A stretch of 64,000 nt of DNA, from the NCBI RefSeq assembly GCF_000283155.1, contig NW_004454207.1, forward strand, positions 14,782,383-14,846,382, written 5' to 3'. Position numbers and translations under genes: made by a program. The notes beneath the pieces were generated by a model. That model saw only the letters and a list, made by a program, of their open reading frames with translations, was not told the origin of the DNA and ran no database searches. Numbering within the stretch: the first letter of the stretch is position 1; every line of letters starts with the position of its first letter. Positions 1 to 10,689 of the stretch are shown here, in pieces. The stretch is from Ceratotherium simum simum. Lineage: Eukaryota > Chordata > Mammalia > Perissodactyla > Rhinocerotidae.

Positions 1-823
1 TTGTAAAACATGCATATTTATAGCTCTTTTATTTTAATGCTGGTTATTTTAGCTGAAGAAGCTATTTTTACTACTGATGATGCCTGGTATTTTCTTGTTA
101 ATAATTTTTAGATATAAATAGTATACTATAGCAGTTAAAACCAAAGGTCAAACATGCTTCACATGTACAAGGGATGTATATATTATCAATCCCATTTAAT
201 CAGACAGTTTATGTCGTTAGTCTCCTACAGCCTATTTAACCCATAAATGGAGAGATTCATTTTAGTAAAGAGCCTAACATGGACCCATTTGTCTACAATG
301 CCCTATATGTAGCCTTGCATGGTCATTAAGTGGTGTTGAATGAATAGTATTTTTTCCTATTTTCTTCAACAGCGTTTTATAGTTTTTGTGAAAAATATGG
401 TTTCAACCATCTGTTTTTCATCTAATCTAAATGTAATAATATACCCATTACACGGAAGCTGTTAATGCACTAGGCATATAAAAATAAATTACAGTTCTTT
501 CCTACAGGATCTCAATCTACCAGGGCAGTCAGAAAACAAACGGATCATCTCAACACAACTTGTCCTATAATAGTGGCTTGACCACAATACTGTAAGGTCT
601 CACAGAAGGGAGAAACTTTCTTCTTTTGGTGTCTAGAAAAGTTTCAAAGGGGAAATAATATTTGACCAGGAACTTGAAAGATAATTTATTTAAGTGTTTA
701 AGGAAAACAGGCATCAACATAGCAGAATTTCAGAAAAATAATCTGTCCAGGATTGTGCTTAAACAGAGAGGAAGGTCATCTACTTAGTTGGATCTGAGGG
801 ATTTTCTACTATTCTACCATCCC
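1..823. other. AT-rich stretch, nothing recognised
   Basis: No recognisable repeat, open frame of note, CpG cluster or RNA motif is visible here. Short A/T runs only. Confidence 0.5.
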
Positions 824-1300
824 CTATAAATTTCCTTTACACCCGACATGGGACTCTAGGGACTCACACACGTGTACTAAACTGTAACAGTAATTGGTAT
901 TTGCACACCATGGGTACTTCCTTTCCCTCATCCTACTTGACAGCAAAGCCTGCCATCCATGATGGAGGCTGAAATGTATGACTTCCTGGTCCCAGCCACT
1001 GGTGCTGCTAGGCATGTCCAAGTAACTAAGTTCAGCCCAAAGGCAAGGATGTGTGGGAGGAGGGGAGGGTCTCTGAGGATTTTCCTCCTTGATTAAAAGA
1101 GCCGGAGACATGAGTGAAAACAAAGCAAAACAAAAACACTTATCTACTTGGCATTGGTTTTGTGTAGATGTGATACCTATATGGCTTGACCATCACCACA
1201 AGGTAATAATCCTGAGGATGAAATATCAGTACTCTAAGTGTGGAGGAAGATCATTTCAGCAAGAGCCTGAATACTTAATGACATCAGTGAATGTCTAAAC
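824..1300 (-). repeat. Possible old interspersed repeat, unclassified
   Basis: This block is less AT-rich than its flanks and both strands carry short open frames (99 and 69 codons) with no recognisable protein domain. The minus strand has the texture of an old mammalian repeat, with pyrimidine-rich runs and CA/TG pairs typical of decayed CpG. I cannot name the family, and unique sequence remains possible. Confidence 0.25.
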
Positions 1301-1634
1301 TTATCCTGGAGAGTCTTCTCTCCAGACTTTTTAGTAAGCAAGATAACTACTATACTTGCTGTCAAAACTATACTAATGGATAGATACAGTAGTAATATAC
1401 ACCTCTCTATAACAGTTTACTAGATGATTTTATGATGTTAACAACAAATAGTTTGATATATTTTAGAGTATATACTTCAACATACACTATCCAGAAATCT
1501 TAACAAATAGCTAATATGTTAAAAGAACATTTTATTAGTAAATTTATTTATAGATTCTAAAGAAGTAACGCATGGTTATTGTTATTCTTAGTAAATTGAT
1601 TGCTTGATGTACTAACGTACAACCAGAAGGGCTT

Positions 1635-2263
1635 TGACTGCTAAAGAAGACTCACAGGACCAATATGTCATGGCTTACGAATCTACAATTTATTGCAAGA
1701 AAAGGAGATGATATAGAAATAGCATTAAAGCCGGGCTATGCATCACAGCCAAAGACTGCCTCATGGTAAGGGTCTGAAGACACCAGGTTCAAGCACCAAT
1801 TATCCTCCCGCTTTAAGGGCCATAACAAGACACAGTTTCTCTCAGGAATCACTGAGGTGTACACAGGACACTTTGACACCAGGGAACCCAAAATGGAGTC
1901 TCTGCTTGGGCTTCTTACACAATTCCGTTCTCTTAGGCATATTCCTTCTATGTAACCAGCTCCAATGTCAGAACCCTTTGGGAGTGCTCTAGGGGATGGG
2001 GTGGGGGTTGTGTTTCCCCTAAACCAGGTGTAAACCATCAATCTCTAGTAATCAGTAAATGATGCTAATGAGTTGGTATAAACTGCCCCAAATTTCCCCT
2101 TGAACCATGGTTACAAAACAACACTATTAATCATTATGTTTCATGCTTTGATTATTGGTCAATGTTGGGCAGGTACATTTCTTACTTCAGCAAAACAGAT
2201 CACGCCGATTGCAGGTCTGCTAGAATTAATGCTCATAGCATAGGAGACATGACAAACTCCACA
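1635..2263 (-). repeat. Antisense LTR-like element, ancient ERV (approximate ends)
   Basis: Read on the minus strand this has solo-LTR architecture: it starts TGTGGAGTTTGTC near 2263, carries an AATAAA signal about 50 bases from its 3' end (near 1690) and can be closed at ...CAGTCA near 1635. The body matches a mammalian LTR pattern I recognise but cannot name with certainty. No matching TSD was found at the proposed ends. The 84- and 101-codon frames inside it are chance frames. Confidence 0.45.
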
Positions 2264-2438
2264 ATTAATACTTTTAAATGAATTATTTGTGCCACAGTAT
2301 ACATATCTGTAAACAAAAGTAGGCTATCTTAAGTTATCTTCAAGTTTTCTGTGACAATTTTTTGAAAAGAAGACATTTTAGACAGGAAGAACTATACAAA
2401 TGTAAAATCTATTTTTTGTGCTACTGCTTGGTATATTA

Positions 2439-3850
2439 TAGCTGGTCATCAAACATTTTGGTCTCAGGACCTCTTTGTACTCTTAAATATTATTGAAGAC
2501 CCCCAAAGAGCTTTTGGGTTTGGTATATTTATTAATATTTACCCTATTATATATTAAAACAGAAATTTAAAAATACTTTTTAAAGAACTGTATTTAGTGG
2601 ATGGGGGGGTTGGAGAAATGGATGAAGTTTTTTTTTTTTAGTTTAAATAAACTGAATAAAAAAAAGAACTATGTTTAACAAAATATAATAAAAAATTTAC
2701 TGAAAAGAGTAACATTGTTTTATATTTTTGCAAATCTTTTAAATGCCTAGCTTAATAGAAGACAGATGGATTCTCATAGATTCTTCTACATTCAATCCAT
2801 TGTTATATGTTGCTTTGATAGAAGTACATATATGAACAAAGTATGGCCTCTCATAGAGAAGTAGTTGGAAAAGGGAGGAATATTTTAATAGCCATTTAAG
2901 GTAATTTTGGATACTCTTCTTTAATACTACACCCAAACTTCACAAGTGATAGTTTCATAAAAGTTGCAATGTGGAATCTGAAACTATATCAATGAACTTT
3001 TTGTACTCTGTTACATTAAAATCCATTGATATAGCTTGCACTTTTAATGTAGCTTTTTACACATGTGTAATTTTGTAACATCAAGCGTTGGTCATTGGAG
3101 AATTTTGGTTTACTGACATTTCTTTATGTGATATAAAAATTATATTCATTAATATCACCACTATTTTCAACAGGAAAGTCTTTTAAGTATTGAGAAGCTG
3201 TCAAGCTTATGGAAGCATTGACAAGTTTTCCAAAATTCTAATTTTTGCATGCAATCTCAAAACTTTTCATTGGCAACAAATATTGTCAGTTGCTTTCCTT
3301 GAAGTGGCAGGCTCACTTTAATCATTTTGAGACCATGTCTTCCAAATACCCAAGTCTGAATAATCATTACTTGTCTGTCAGTTGTTCTTTCAAGTAAAAA
3401 ATAACATTTCATGAAAAAAACAAAAAATATCTACTTCAGCTCAAAACTCAAACGACTGCATAAATGTTTTTCCTTGAGACAAACATTTACTCTGGTATAC
3501 AGCAGAAATGCTTCCTGCATACTTCCCATTTCAGCACGCAAAATGTTAAAAGATGTGTAATCAAGATTTGGGAAAATTAATATTTTTTCCTACTTTTCCC
3601 AGGACATTCTCAAGTGAAATTGGCATTTTTTTAAAATAGTGTGTATACGTTTTGGTGCCACTGCCTTATTTGTCCTAAGGTGCCAGCTCTTTTATCCACT
3701 CTTGCTTTTGTAACTCCGGTGCAAATATTAACACAGTGAAAAAGAGAAATAATTTCTTTGTATTATTATTGATTTTTTAAAACTCACAGACCACCTGCAA
3801 AGGTCCCATTGATGCACAGGATTCAGTGAACCATATTTTGAGGACCATAG
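2439..3850 (+). mobile_element. hAT-like DNA transposon copy (long form)
   Basis: The left end reads 'tagctggtcatcaaac..ttggtctcagg' and the right end 'gaaccatattttgaggacc..', which are inverse complements of each other, as for terminal inverted repeats of the CAGNG..CNCTG hAT type. Recognisable internal segments include 'gaccccAAAGAGCTTTTG' and 'ttgcaaatcttttaaatg'. At about 1.4 kb it is too short for a full transposase gene and no transposase frame is open, so it is a non-autonomous or decayed copy. The flanking 8-mers (gtatatta / gcccaaag) do not match. A second shorter copy lies at 54347-54861. The family may be of the Arthur/Tip100 type, but the name is uncertain. Confidence 0.7.
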
Positions 3851-3883
3851 GCCCAAAGAGAAAAGTCTGAACATAGACTAAAA

Positions 3884-4075
3884 ATATGGATTCAAGTTCT
3901 GGGTCTGCATTTTTCTAGCTATAACGCTGAGCAAATCAATGAGCCATTCTTGGGTTCTTTCTTTTTCCCTAAGTTAATAGCTTATATTTGTAATGACAAA
4001 ATGAGATAATGTAAAGGAATATTTTATGTAAAGTAATAAATGTGATGAAAATATATTTTAGTTATCACAACCACT
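3884..4075 (+). repeat. MIR SINE (sense)
   Basis: The order 'ggattcaagttctgggtctgc', 'ctagct..', 'gcaaatcaatgag', 'aaatgagataatgtaaag' follows the MIR core and 3' region. It is diverged, as expected for a pan-mammalian SINE. No TSD is readable. Confidence 0.8.
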
Positions 4076-4191
4076 ACTACCACTGGTTTTTCAGGAACAC
4101 ATCAAGCAGATAATAGCATCCCTTTAACATTTAGATATGCCAGTGCTGTGTGTTGGCAATACAATGTTACACAATTTTTTTATGTAAATAC

Positions 4192-4788
4192 TGTTACTGC
4201 ACAAAGATGGGGTTCTCTTACCCGATGGGCATTAAAAAAGCCAATTATTATGGCATCAGCTTTTGGGAAAAGAAAACAGCTTTATTGCTAGATTGATCTG
4301 CAAGAAGACAGGAGGCATATGCTCTCAGACCTGTTCAGGATCCTCAATTCAGGATTTGGGGTGAAATTTTAAGAGGTTAGGGAGAACAGGCTGGCACACG
4401 GAAATGCTAGTGGGACAGGTTTTGATTGGTGCACTTTAAGCATTTATGGTAAGGTTCTAAATATTTATGGTAAGGTTCTAAACATTTCTGATGAGGTTTT
4501 AAACATTTATGGTAAGGTGAGGAAGGAGTCTTTAACACTGGATCTTCCTGGATGATGGACTCCTTGCCTCTAATGAGAGTTCAACTTGCAAGTTCCAGTC
4601 ATGTCCTGGTCCTTTGGTTCTGTGGGGAGAAAACTCTTTTGTTCTGTGCTCATTTCAGGTCAAGATTTCCTCTTCTGCACATGCTCTAGCTATGTGACTT
4701 TGCAAATTTTCTGAAAAACAATTCTTAATCATTCTGTTGATACGAGATGAGGTCAGTTTGAACTGGCTCTAGTGGGCCCGTGGTTACA
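4192..4788 (-). mobile_element. Solo LTR, ERV1-type, family A (minus)
   Basis: A 597-bp LTR lies on the minus strand, beginning TGTAACCACGGG (complement of 4788) and ending ..GCAGTAACA (complement of 4192). It is bounded by a perfect 4-bp TSD, atac, at 4188-4191 and 4789-4792. 4-bp TSDs fit class I (gamma-like) ERV integration. On the minus strand a 'TGCAGATCAATCTAGCAATAAAG' block supplies the AATAAA polyadenylation signal (about 4280-4285). The U3 carries four copies of a 21-bp tandem unit. No internal retroviral gene is attached, so it is a solo LTR left by recombination. It shares its ends and R/U5 with the plus-strand LTR at 5458-5967. Confidence 0.85.
4438..4521. repeat. 21-bp tandem repeat x4 inside LTR U3
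   Basis: Four consecutive units start at 4438, 4459, 4480 and 4501. Plus-strand consensus is 'aaacatttatggtaaggttct', with a few substitutions in the third unit. Inside a U3 region this resembles the direct-repeat enhancers of gammaretroviral LTRs; any enhancer role is inference. Confidence 0.8.
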
Positions 4789-4792
4789 ATAC

Positions 4793-5200
4793 TTTTCTCT
4801 TAAGCAATCAAGGTTGAAAGGATCATGCAACTCCATATATCTCAACTCTGTTGACACATTAGTAACTGCAATGCCTATGGCATCCCTCTAGCATTTGAAA
4901 TATCAGGAAGACACAGAGAGTTCATTACCAGAAATAAAACATTACTCTCAGAACATCACTGCACACAAAACTAGTAACACCACACACCAGACCATAAGAG
5001 CCTACCTTAGAGAAGAACCACGGAACTCCTCCTATCTGGTTTTCCTTTCTCCTTCTGGCTCCTCACAATGCTCTGGCCTATTTGCCCATCTACTTTCCAC
5101 CAGGAGCCTTGCCTCTTAATCAGCTCATTTCATTTGGTTTTATACTTGATGGAGAAGCATTCATGTCTTCAGAGTCCTTTCTCAAAGGAAAATGGCTGCT
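4793..5200. other. Spacer between inverted LTRs, unassigned
   Basis: No retroviral gag, pol or env similarity is visible, so the two flanking LTRs do not enclose a provirus. A 74-codon open frame (4895-5119) has no recognisable domain. Confidence 0.4.
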
Positions 5201-5205
5201 AGACC

Positions 5206-5370
5206 AAGGCTTCTTAAACTTTAGGTACATAAGAGACACTTGGAGAGATTTTTAAAACAATTACTCCTGAGAGCCCCATCCTCAGAGATTCCGACTCCTC
5301 TCGTGGGGCCGATGAATTTGTATCTGTAAAACATTCCAGGTGATATTGATGTTGCCAGTGTTAGGACCAT
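5206..5370 (+). mobile_element. MER5A-like hAT-Charlie MITE
   Basis: The pattern 'cttcttaaactttaggtacat', 'cacttggagagattttta', 'agattccgac' and 'ccaggtgatattgatgttgcc' follows the MER5A consensus in order. The copy is diverged and has no coding capacity. Confidence 0.75.
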
Positions 5371-5457
5371 GCTTTTAGTAGACAAACTTTTCTCCTCCTA
5401 ATACAGACCATCTTAGAAATATACTTCAGATGTGTTATCATGCTAAAAGAGTCATGA

Positions 5458-5967
5458 TGTAACCGTAGGCCCTCTAGGATCAGTCCAAACTGACCCCATC
5501 TTATCAACAGAGTAATTAAGAGTGGTTTTTCAGGAACTGAGAAATGACCCCTTGTCCAGTTCAGGCCAGTTGAGACCACCAACCCATCAACTGGGCCTGT
5601 GAAAATGCCCGATATGTGACCCTTTTGACATCAAGGGCTGAAAACTCCACCATCACATCATACTAACACCACCATTTTGTGAGCATGTGTCCTATGAAGA
5701 GCCATGAAGCTTGACTACGCTTGTGCAGATCATCAATTACCTCACTTCAACTTACCTCCAATCATCTGTCTCCATACTTCAGATCGCCCTGATCTTCATC
5801 CCATAAATTTTTCCCGAAGCCCTGGATCAGGGAGACAGATCTGAGAGCTTATGCCTCTTGTCTCCTTGCAGATCGATCTCGCAATAAAGTCTTTCTTCCT
5901 TCAAAAGCTAGTGTGCCACAGTGTCAGCTTCTGTGCACATCGGGTGGCGAGCTCTTGCTCAGTAACA
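5458..5967 (+). mobile_element. Solo LTR, ERV1-type, family A (plus)
   Basis: A 510-bp LTR starts tgtaaccgtaggcc and ends ..gctcagtaaca. It carries 'gatcgatctcgcaataaag' with the AATAAA signal at about 5882-5887, followed by U5. The first ~100 bp (tgtaacc..aactgacc..catct..tatcaacag..attaag) and the R/U5 match the minus-strand LTR at 4192-4788, so both belong to one family; their U3 regions differ. No 4-bp TSD is visible (atga / acag), so one flank may have mutated or recombined. Confidence 0.8.
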
Positions 5968-5989
5968 ACAGTCTCATTTTCTATTTTAC

Positions 5990-7376
5990 CAAGATCTCCT
6001 GGCATGTAGGTCAGGGAAGCAGAGAAAATCTGCATTCCAGATACTCCAAAAAACCAAGAGAAAAATACATCTAAAAGTTGAAAACAAAAGAAAGTACACA
6101 GTTCCTTAATGATGACGTTGAATTGGCAGTTTAAATTTAGCAGTAAGTGAATTAAGGTGATAGCGTGCTTATCAAAATAAACAGCTGATCATAATTAATT
6201 TAATTTTCCCTTCATCTTCTTCTAAAGGTTCATGAATTCACCCAATTAATTTGTAGATAAAGGCAGTTTGTGTTGACTAGTTTTTTGTCTTGGAATTTTT
6301 GTTCCTTTCTATTTGTTTTCTAGGTTGCATACTTCAGGGCTTGAATTTTCCTGTAGAAATTTTCCTTTTGACTTCATGTTAGTGAATTAGTACTTTTTTA
6401 GTGATAAACCATTTGCAGAAATGTGTTAGTCTAGAAGAAAACTAAAGTTTCTAAATATATTAAAGGGCAGAAATCAAAGATCTTGAGGAGATCTTTGTCA
6501 GGGGAGAACTTGAGTGGATCAGCTCTTCTAATAGCTATTTAATTTGGAATGAAGTATTAGGGGAGCTAGGTATGGATGTTCACAGGATAGCCTGTTAAAT
6601 CATATTGGAGGAAAAAAACCCAAATGGTTATTTTATGATTATTTTTGAAAATTTAAAGTCCAAACTGGTAGTTGAAAGTAACTTTCCAGTAGAAAAACTA
6701 TTCCAAAGACCTAGCCCATCTTGCTGAGAATTTTTATATGAGAATACAGCAGAATTGCTAATGACATCCATGAATGATATGCAAACATGGAAGCGGGTTG
6801 GTGGGAGAGAGGGGTAGAGAAACAGTAGTTTACTCTGTAACTATGTTTTAATGATGAGGCTTATACTAAGTGATGTTACTTGACATTGCTTTAAAGTCAA
6901 TGATATTTTGAATATTAGAAAATTACCTCTACACTCAATATTGTGCAAATAGTAAAGACAATGTTTAAGGTTGATGCACTGGATCAAGCATTCTTCTCTC
7001 ATATTTGAGAAAACTTATCTGATACAAGCTAATTACTAAAGCCTTTAGGGCTTTAGTAGCCAAAATTATTTCATGTAATCCAATCACTATAGCATTTAGA
7101 AGTGTCTAGATCTCACTTTGTATGTCAAGGTACTGTAGACACATGTGCTTCCACTTTAAATGCCCCAACGTTGTACCTTTGTTATATCTTCTCCATGCAG
7201 GGGAGATCAGCAAGTGCTTTTAGGAAACGAGATACATGAGCTAAGCCTCCTTGGATTAATTGGAGTAACTCAGATGAGCAAGGGAATAGGATATCCCAAA
7301 GCAGAGAGATCATGGAGAATATGTTATAATCTTTAGCTCACTCTTAACACAGTATAGGGATCCATGGGGTCTTATT
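5990..7376. other. Unassigned AT-rich spacer
   Basis: I see no repeat family, coding frame or RNA gene here. There is a short palindrome-like 'aaagatcttgaggagatcttt' at about 6476-6496 but no context for it. Confidence 0.4.
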
Positions 7377-7584
7377 AAAATCTATGTTAAATCATGTGCC
7401 TTCTCAAACATGCTAATAGCTTCCCGTATTAATAAGGGCAAAGTACTTATAGTTCCTTTAAGGCACTATATTATCCAGCCCCTCTTACCTCACTTTTCCT
7501 TTGTTCCTTTTGCTCCAGTCACAGGCCTTATTATTCCTCAAACAGGCCACTGAAACCACCTCCTCAGTACCCTTGCATTTGCTA
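7377..7584 (+). repeat. L2 LINE 3' region, upstream half
   Basis: The sequence follows the L2 3' region: 'aaatcatgtgccttctcaaa', 'tagcttccc', 'tccagcccctcttacctca', 'gctccagtcacaggcctta', 'cctcaaacaggcca', 'ccttgcatttgct'. It is cut at about 7584 by an antisense LTR and resumes at 8135 with no loss in alignment to the L2 pattern. Confidence 0.8.
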
Positions 7585-8134
7585 GTTTGGAGGAGGAAAG
7601 ATAATTTTCCCTCTACCCTTCTAGATTCCTGGCTGAGACACCCCTCCTCCATAATAAAAGACAGATTAACAGGAGAAAAACAAACAGAAGTTTAATAACA
7701 TGTATATCTCCTGTACACATGGGAGAGACCCAAGACAACTGAGTAACTCCCTGAAATGGCCTGAGCTACCACCTTAAATATCATCTCCCACTAAGAACAA
7801 AAGGAGAGGTTGGAGGTGGGGAGCCAGTTATGGGAGGTGACAAGGAAAAGCATGGTAAACAAGGGTAAGGTTGTTATGCAGGTTTAAGTCTCTGCCTTCT
7901 CCACTGATAATTGTTTCTGGAGATTTATTCATCTTTCTCTCCCTAGTACAGAGATGGAGACACCCTTATGAATGGAGATTTCCCCTGTAAGTGTAAATAT
8001 CTCTTACAAAAAGTGAACTTCTAGTTGGTTTTCAGAGCTTCTCCTGTGTCTGCTGTTTCTTAACAATAATCAGCCTAAAATAATCCTTATGCCAAAGAGG
8101 CGCATTTTGGAGTGACACATTCTTCTCCCCTTCA
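7585..8134 (-). mobile_element. Solo LTR, family B (minus), inserted in L2
   Basis: The minus strand starts TGAAGGGGAGAAGAA, then CTCCAAAATGCGCCTC and AGGATTATTTTAGG, and later has 'GTTATTAAACTT', 'TCTCCTGTTAATCTGTCT' and 'AGAAGGGTAGAGGGAAA'. These blocks occur in the same order in the plus-strand LTR at 9246-9818. Removing this segment rejoins the flanking L2 without a gap. The TSD is imperfect (ctag before, ctga after). Confidence 0.8.
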
Positions 8135-8492
8135 CTGATCTTGCTGTCTGAAACACCCTTCCTCCATATATATACATGGATTGTTCCCCCGTTCCCTTAC
8201 TCCCTTGGTCTTTTTTCAAGTACTATCTCAGCGATCTCAGTGAGGCTTTGCCAGGCCAACATATATCAAATTTCAACCCCCCCTCCATCACTTGTATTGC
8301 CATCCTTTACTTCATTTTTCCCTTTAGTAAATGTAACTTTTTAATTTATTGTCTGCCTTCCCTCTACAACGCAAACCCCAAAAGGGCAGGAATTTTTGTC
8401 TCTGCTTCACTCGTGTGTTGCCTAGAAGAATGATTAGAAAATAGTAGGTACTCAATAAATATTTGATGAATGAATTGAATAATAAATGAATG
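8135..8492 (+). repeat. L2 LINE 3' end, downstream half
   Basis: It continues the L2 broken at 7584 and runs to the L2 3' terminus: 'gtctgaaacacccttcc', 'gggcaggaatttttgtctctgc', 'agtaggtactcaataaatatttg', then gaatga repeats typical of L2 tails. The two short frames over this block are noise. Confidence 0.85.
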
Positions 8493-8694
8493 AACATATT
8501 TATGAAGAAAGTATTACATCTTATTACATAAGCTGAAGTCCACATTTGGCTTTTAAAATGTTGGTATTCATTTCTAAACCAGAGTATATTTTTCTACCCT
8601 TTGTTTATTATGTTATCACCAGGAAGGTTTCAGCACTATTAACCTGCATTTTGTGACATGCTGTAAAATCTGCTTGAGTCCAAATACAACAGCC

Positions 8695-9165
8695 TGACAA
8701 GAGATTTTCACATGTTGGGGTATATGGGGTAGCTATTCTGGTTCAAAACGGATTCAGCTTGAACTAAAGAAGCCTGACTTATGGCCTATCAAACATACAT
8801 TGTACATCAGCTTTAACCAATAAAGTAAAGAATGCACTCTCTTAAGATAAGAATGCATACTTCCCCTCCTACACCAGTATTGGTAAGGCTTGTATTAGTC
8901 TCTTTCTTGACATCAGAGTCATGTTGACCTGCTAATTTGCAACTGAAGACCTCTTTGAAACTTTGGTGAATATGTATCCTGGGCATGTTTAATGTATGTT
9001 CTTTGTTCTAAAAAGGTATAAAACTGTACTGAAAACCACGCTTCTCTAGACACTTTCTTCCTTGTGGAAACTGCCTTCCTGGGTTATGATCCTCACCCTG
9101 GCTCAATTAAAACTCACCTTCTCTCTCTTATCTATAGGATGATTATTGGTTACTTTGCATCCACA
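8695..9165 (+). mobile_element. Solo LTR, ERV1-type, family C
   Basis: A 471-bp element begins tgacaagag and ends gcatccaca, flanked by a perfect 4-bp TSD agcc (8691-8694 and 9166-9169). A TATA-like 'gtataaaac' lies near 9016 and an 'attaaaa' polyadenylation-like signal near 9106, the usual U3/R/R-U5 order of an LTR. The family is neither A nor B, and no internal proviral sequence is attached. Confidence 0.75.
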
Positions 9166-9245
9166 AGCCTTTACAATCTCTTTATTACTTTTCTCCTAGG
9201 TATCGAAGAATGGGACTACTTCTTAGGTTGGAAATTGCAGGATTG

Positions 9246-9818
9246 TGATGGGGAACAAAATTTGCCACCCCAAAATGTGTCTCTTTAACATGAGGATTAT
9301 TTTAGGTGATTATTTTTAAGAAGCAAAAGACTCAGAAACTTTTTCTTGATACCTCGCCCTTAACTGCCTTAAAGACTTTAGATAAATGGCCTGTAATAGA
9401 AACAGAGCTATCACCAGAGATATCTACAAAGAATATGGGCTAAGTGAGGTGGGGCAGACTCAGCAAGGCCTGGAGATCAGAGTCCTCTCCTTGTCTCCTT
9501 GTCTCTGGAAGGCGTGGCAAACATGTCTCCCAAACGTTTGCTTTTCCACCTCCATGTGAATTGCCTTCCTCCCCTTTGAAGTCCCAAACCACTACCCCCA
9601 ACATCCTCCTTTGTCTTTAGCTTGAGATGGTATTTAAGGTGGTGGCTTAGGCCGTTTTGGTGAGTTACTCAGTTTTTCTGGGTCTCTCCCACATATACAA
9701 GAGGTGTACTTGTTATTAAACTTTGATTTTCTCCTGTTAATCTGTCTCATATCAGTTTAATTCTTAGACCAGCCAGAAGAACTTAGAAGGGTAAAGGGAA
9801 ATTTCTTCCTCTCTGACA
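9246..9818 (+). mobile_element. Solo LTR, family B (plus)
   Basis: A 573-bp element starts tgatggggaac and ends ctctctgaca, with a perfect 4-bp TSD attg at 9242-9245 and 9819-9822. Internal blocks include 'gccaccccaaaatgtgtctc', 'aggattattttaggtgatta', 'gttattaaactttg' (polyadenylation region) and 'ctcctgttaatctgtctc'. It is the inverted sister of 7585-8134. No internal retroviral genes are attached. Confidence 0.85.
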
Positions 9819-9822
9819 ATTG

Positions 9823-10689
9823 TTTTAATAGAACTAAGCATATACTCAACTAAAATTAACCCACATAATTGGTCTCAGGGTGTTTTTTTAAGTTTTATGT
9901 ATGTATGCTTTTATGTATCTATTTATTACCATTCTTATTTTACCATATGGCACAAAGCACCTGTATTCAAAAGACAATTTAGGCCAAATCTTCAATCTCA
10001 ATAGATCAAATATATCTTAACATTGGTCAATTAAAGTTAATTAAACTCAGGATTCCTTTAAAACAATAAACTGAACCTGGATACCTCACCTCCTTTCCAG
10101 AGGCATGAACAAAGGTTGACATGAGCCTGGCACTGTGCCAAACAATCAGCATACTTACCATTTTCAAGGCTATATTTATACATTATGAGGGAGGCTTCCA
10201 GTGCTTTCTTCTTACCAGACATTCCCTGAATCAATCAAAATTTACAGTTGACATTGATTTTAAGAAAAAGTTTTAAATTGAAAAATGAATTTTCATAGAA
10301 CTCTGAGAAACAACATGAAATACTATGGTTGGTCCATATACTCTTTCTTCTTAGTGCTAGCTATATTTACTATTTTAGAATTAAATCTCTCAAGTAAAAT
10401 ACCAACTGTTTATGTAATTCTCTATGTTCTTCCATCTTTATAATTTGTATATATTATATATATAATACAAATTTATATGAAGTAAAAAATGTAGGGTTTT
10501 TTTGCTTTTTTAACTTAGAAACTTACATTTTCATGCATTTAACATTTTTAATAGTGACCCAGGGACTGATTGATTCAATATAACATTGTTTAGTCATTCC
10601 TAAATTTTGTTTAGGAATATAAAAATTTATAAGCTAATGAAAAATGAAGTCACCACCATTTAAGAGAGGTGATATAATTTTTTCTATCA
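9823..10689. other. Unassigned AT-rich spacer
   Basis: No family recognised. An AT-alternating patch (tatatattatatatataata) lies at about 10447-10467. Confidence 0.4.

Noticed and set aside
4438..4521. Regular ~21-bp repeats that could be taken for a CRISPR-like array
   Set aside because: Units are contiguous with no spacers, in a mammalian LTR.
4192..5967. A possible complete provirus between two LTRs
   Set aside because: The LTRs are in opposite orientation and the 670 bp between them have no gag, pol or env similarity.
6476..6496. Short inverted repeat around 'gaggag' (aaagatcttgaggagatcttt)
   Set aside because: Too short and isolated to support a terminator, ncRNA or cruciform function in this context.
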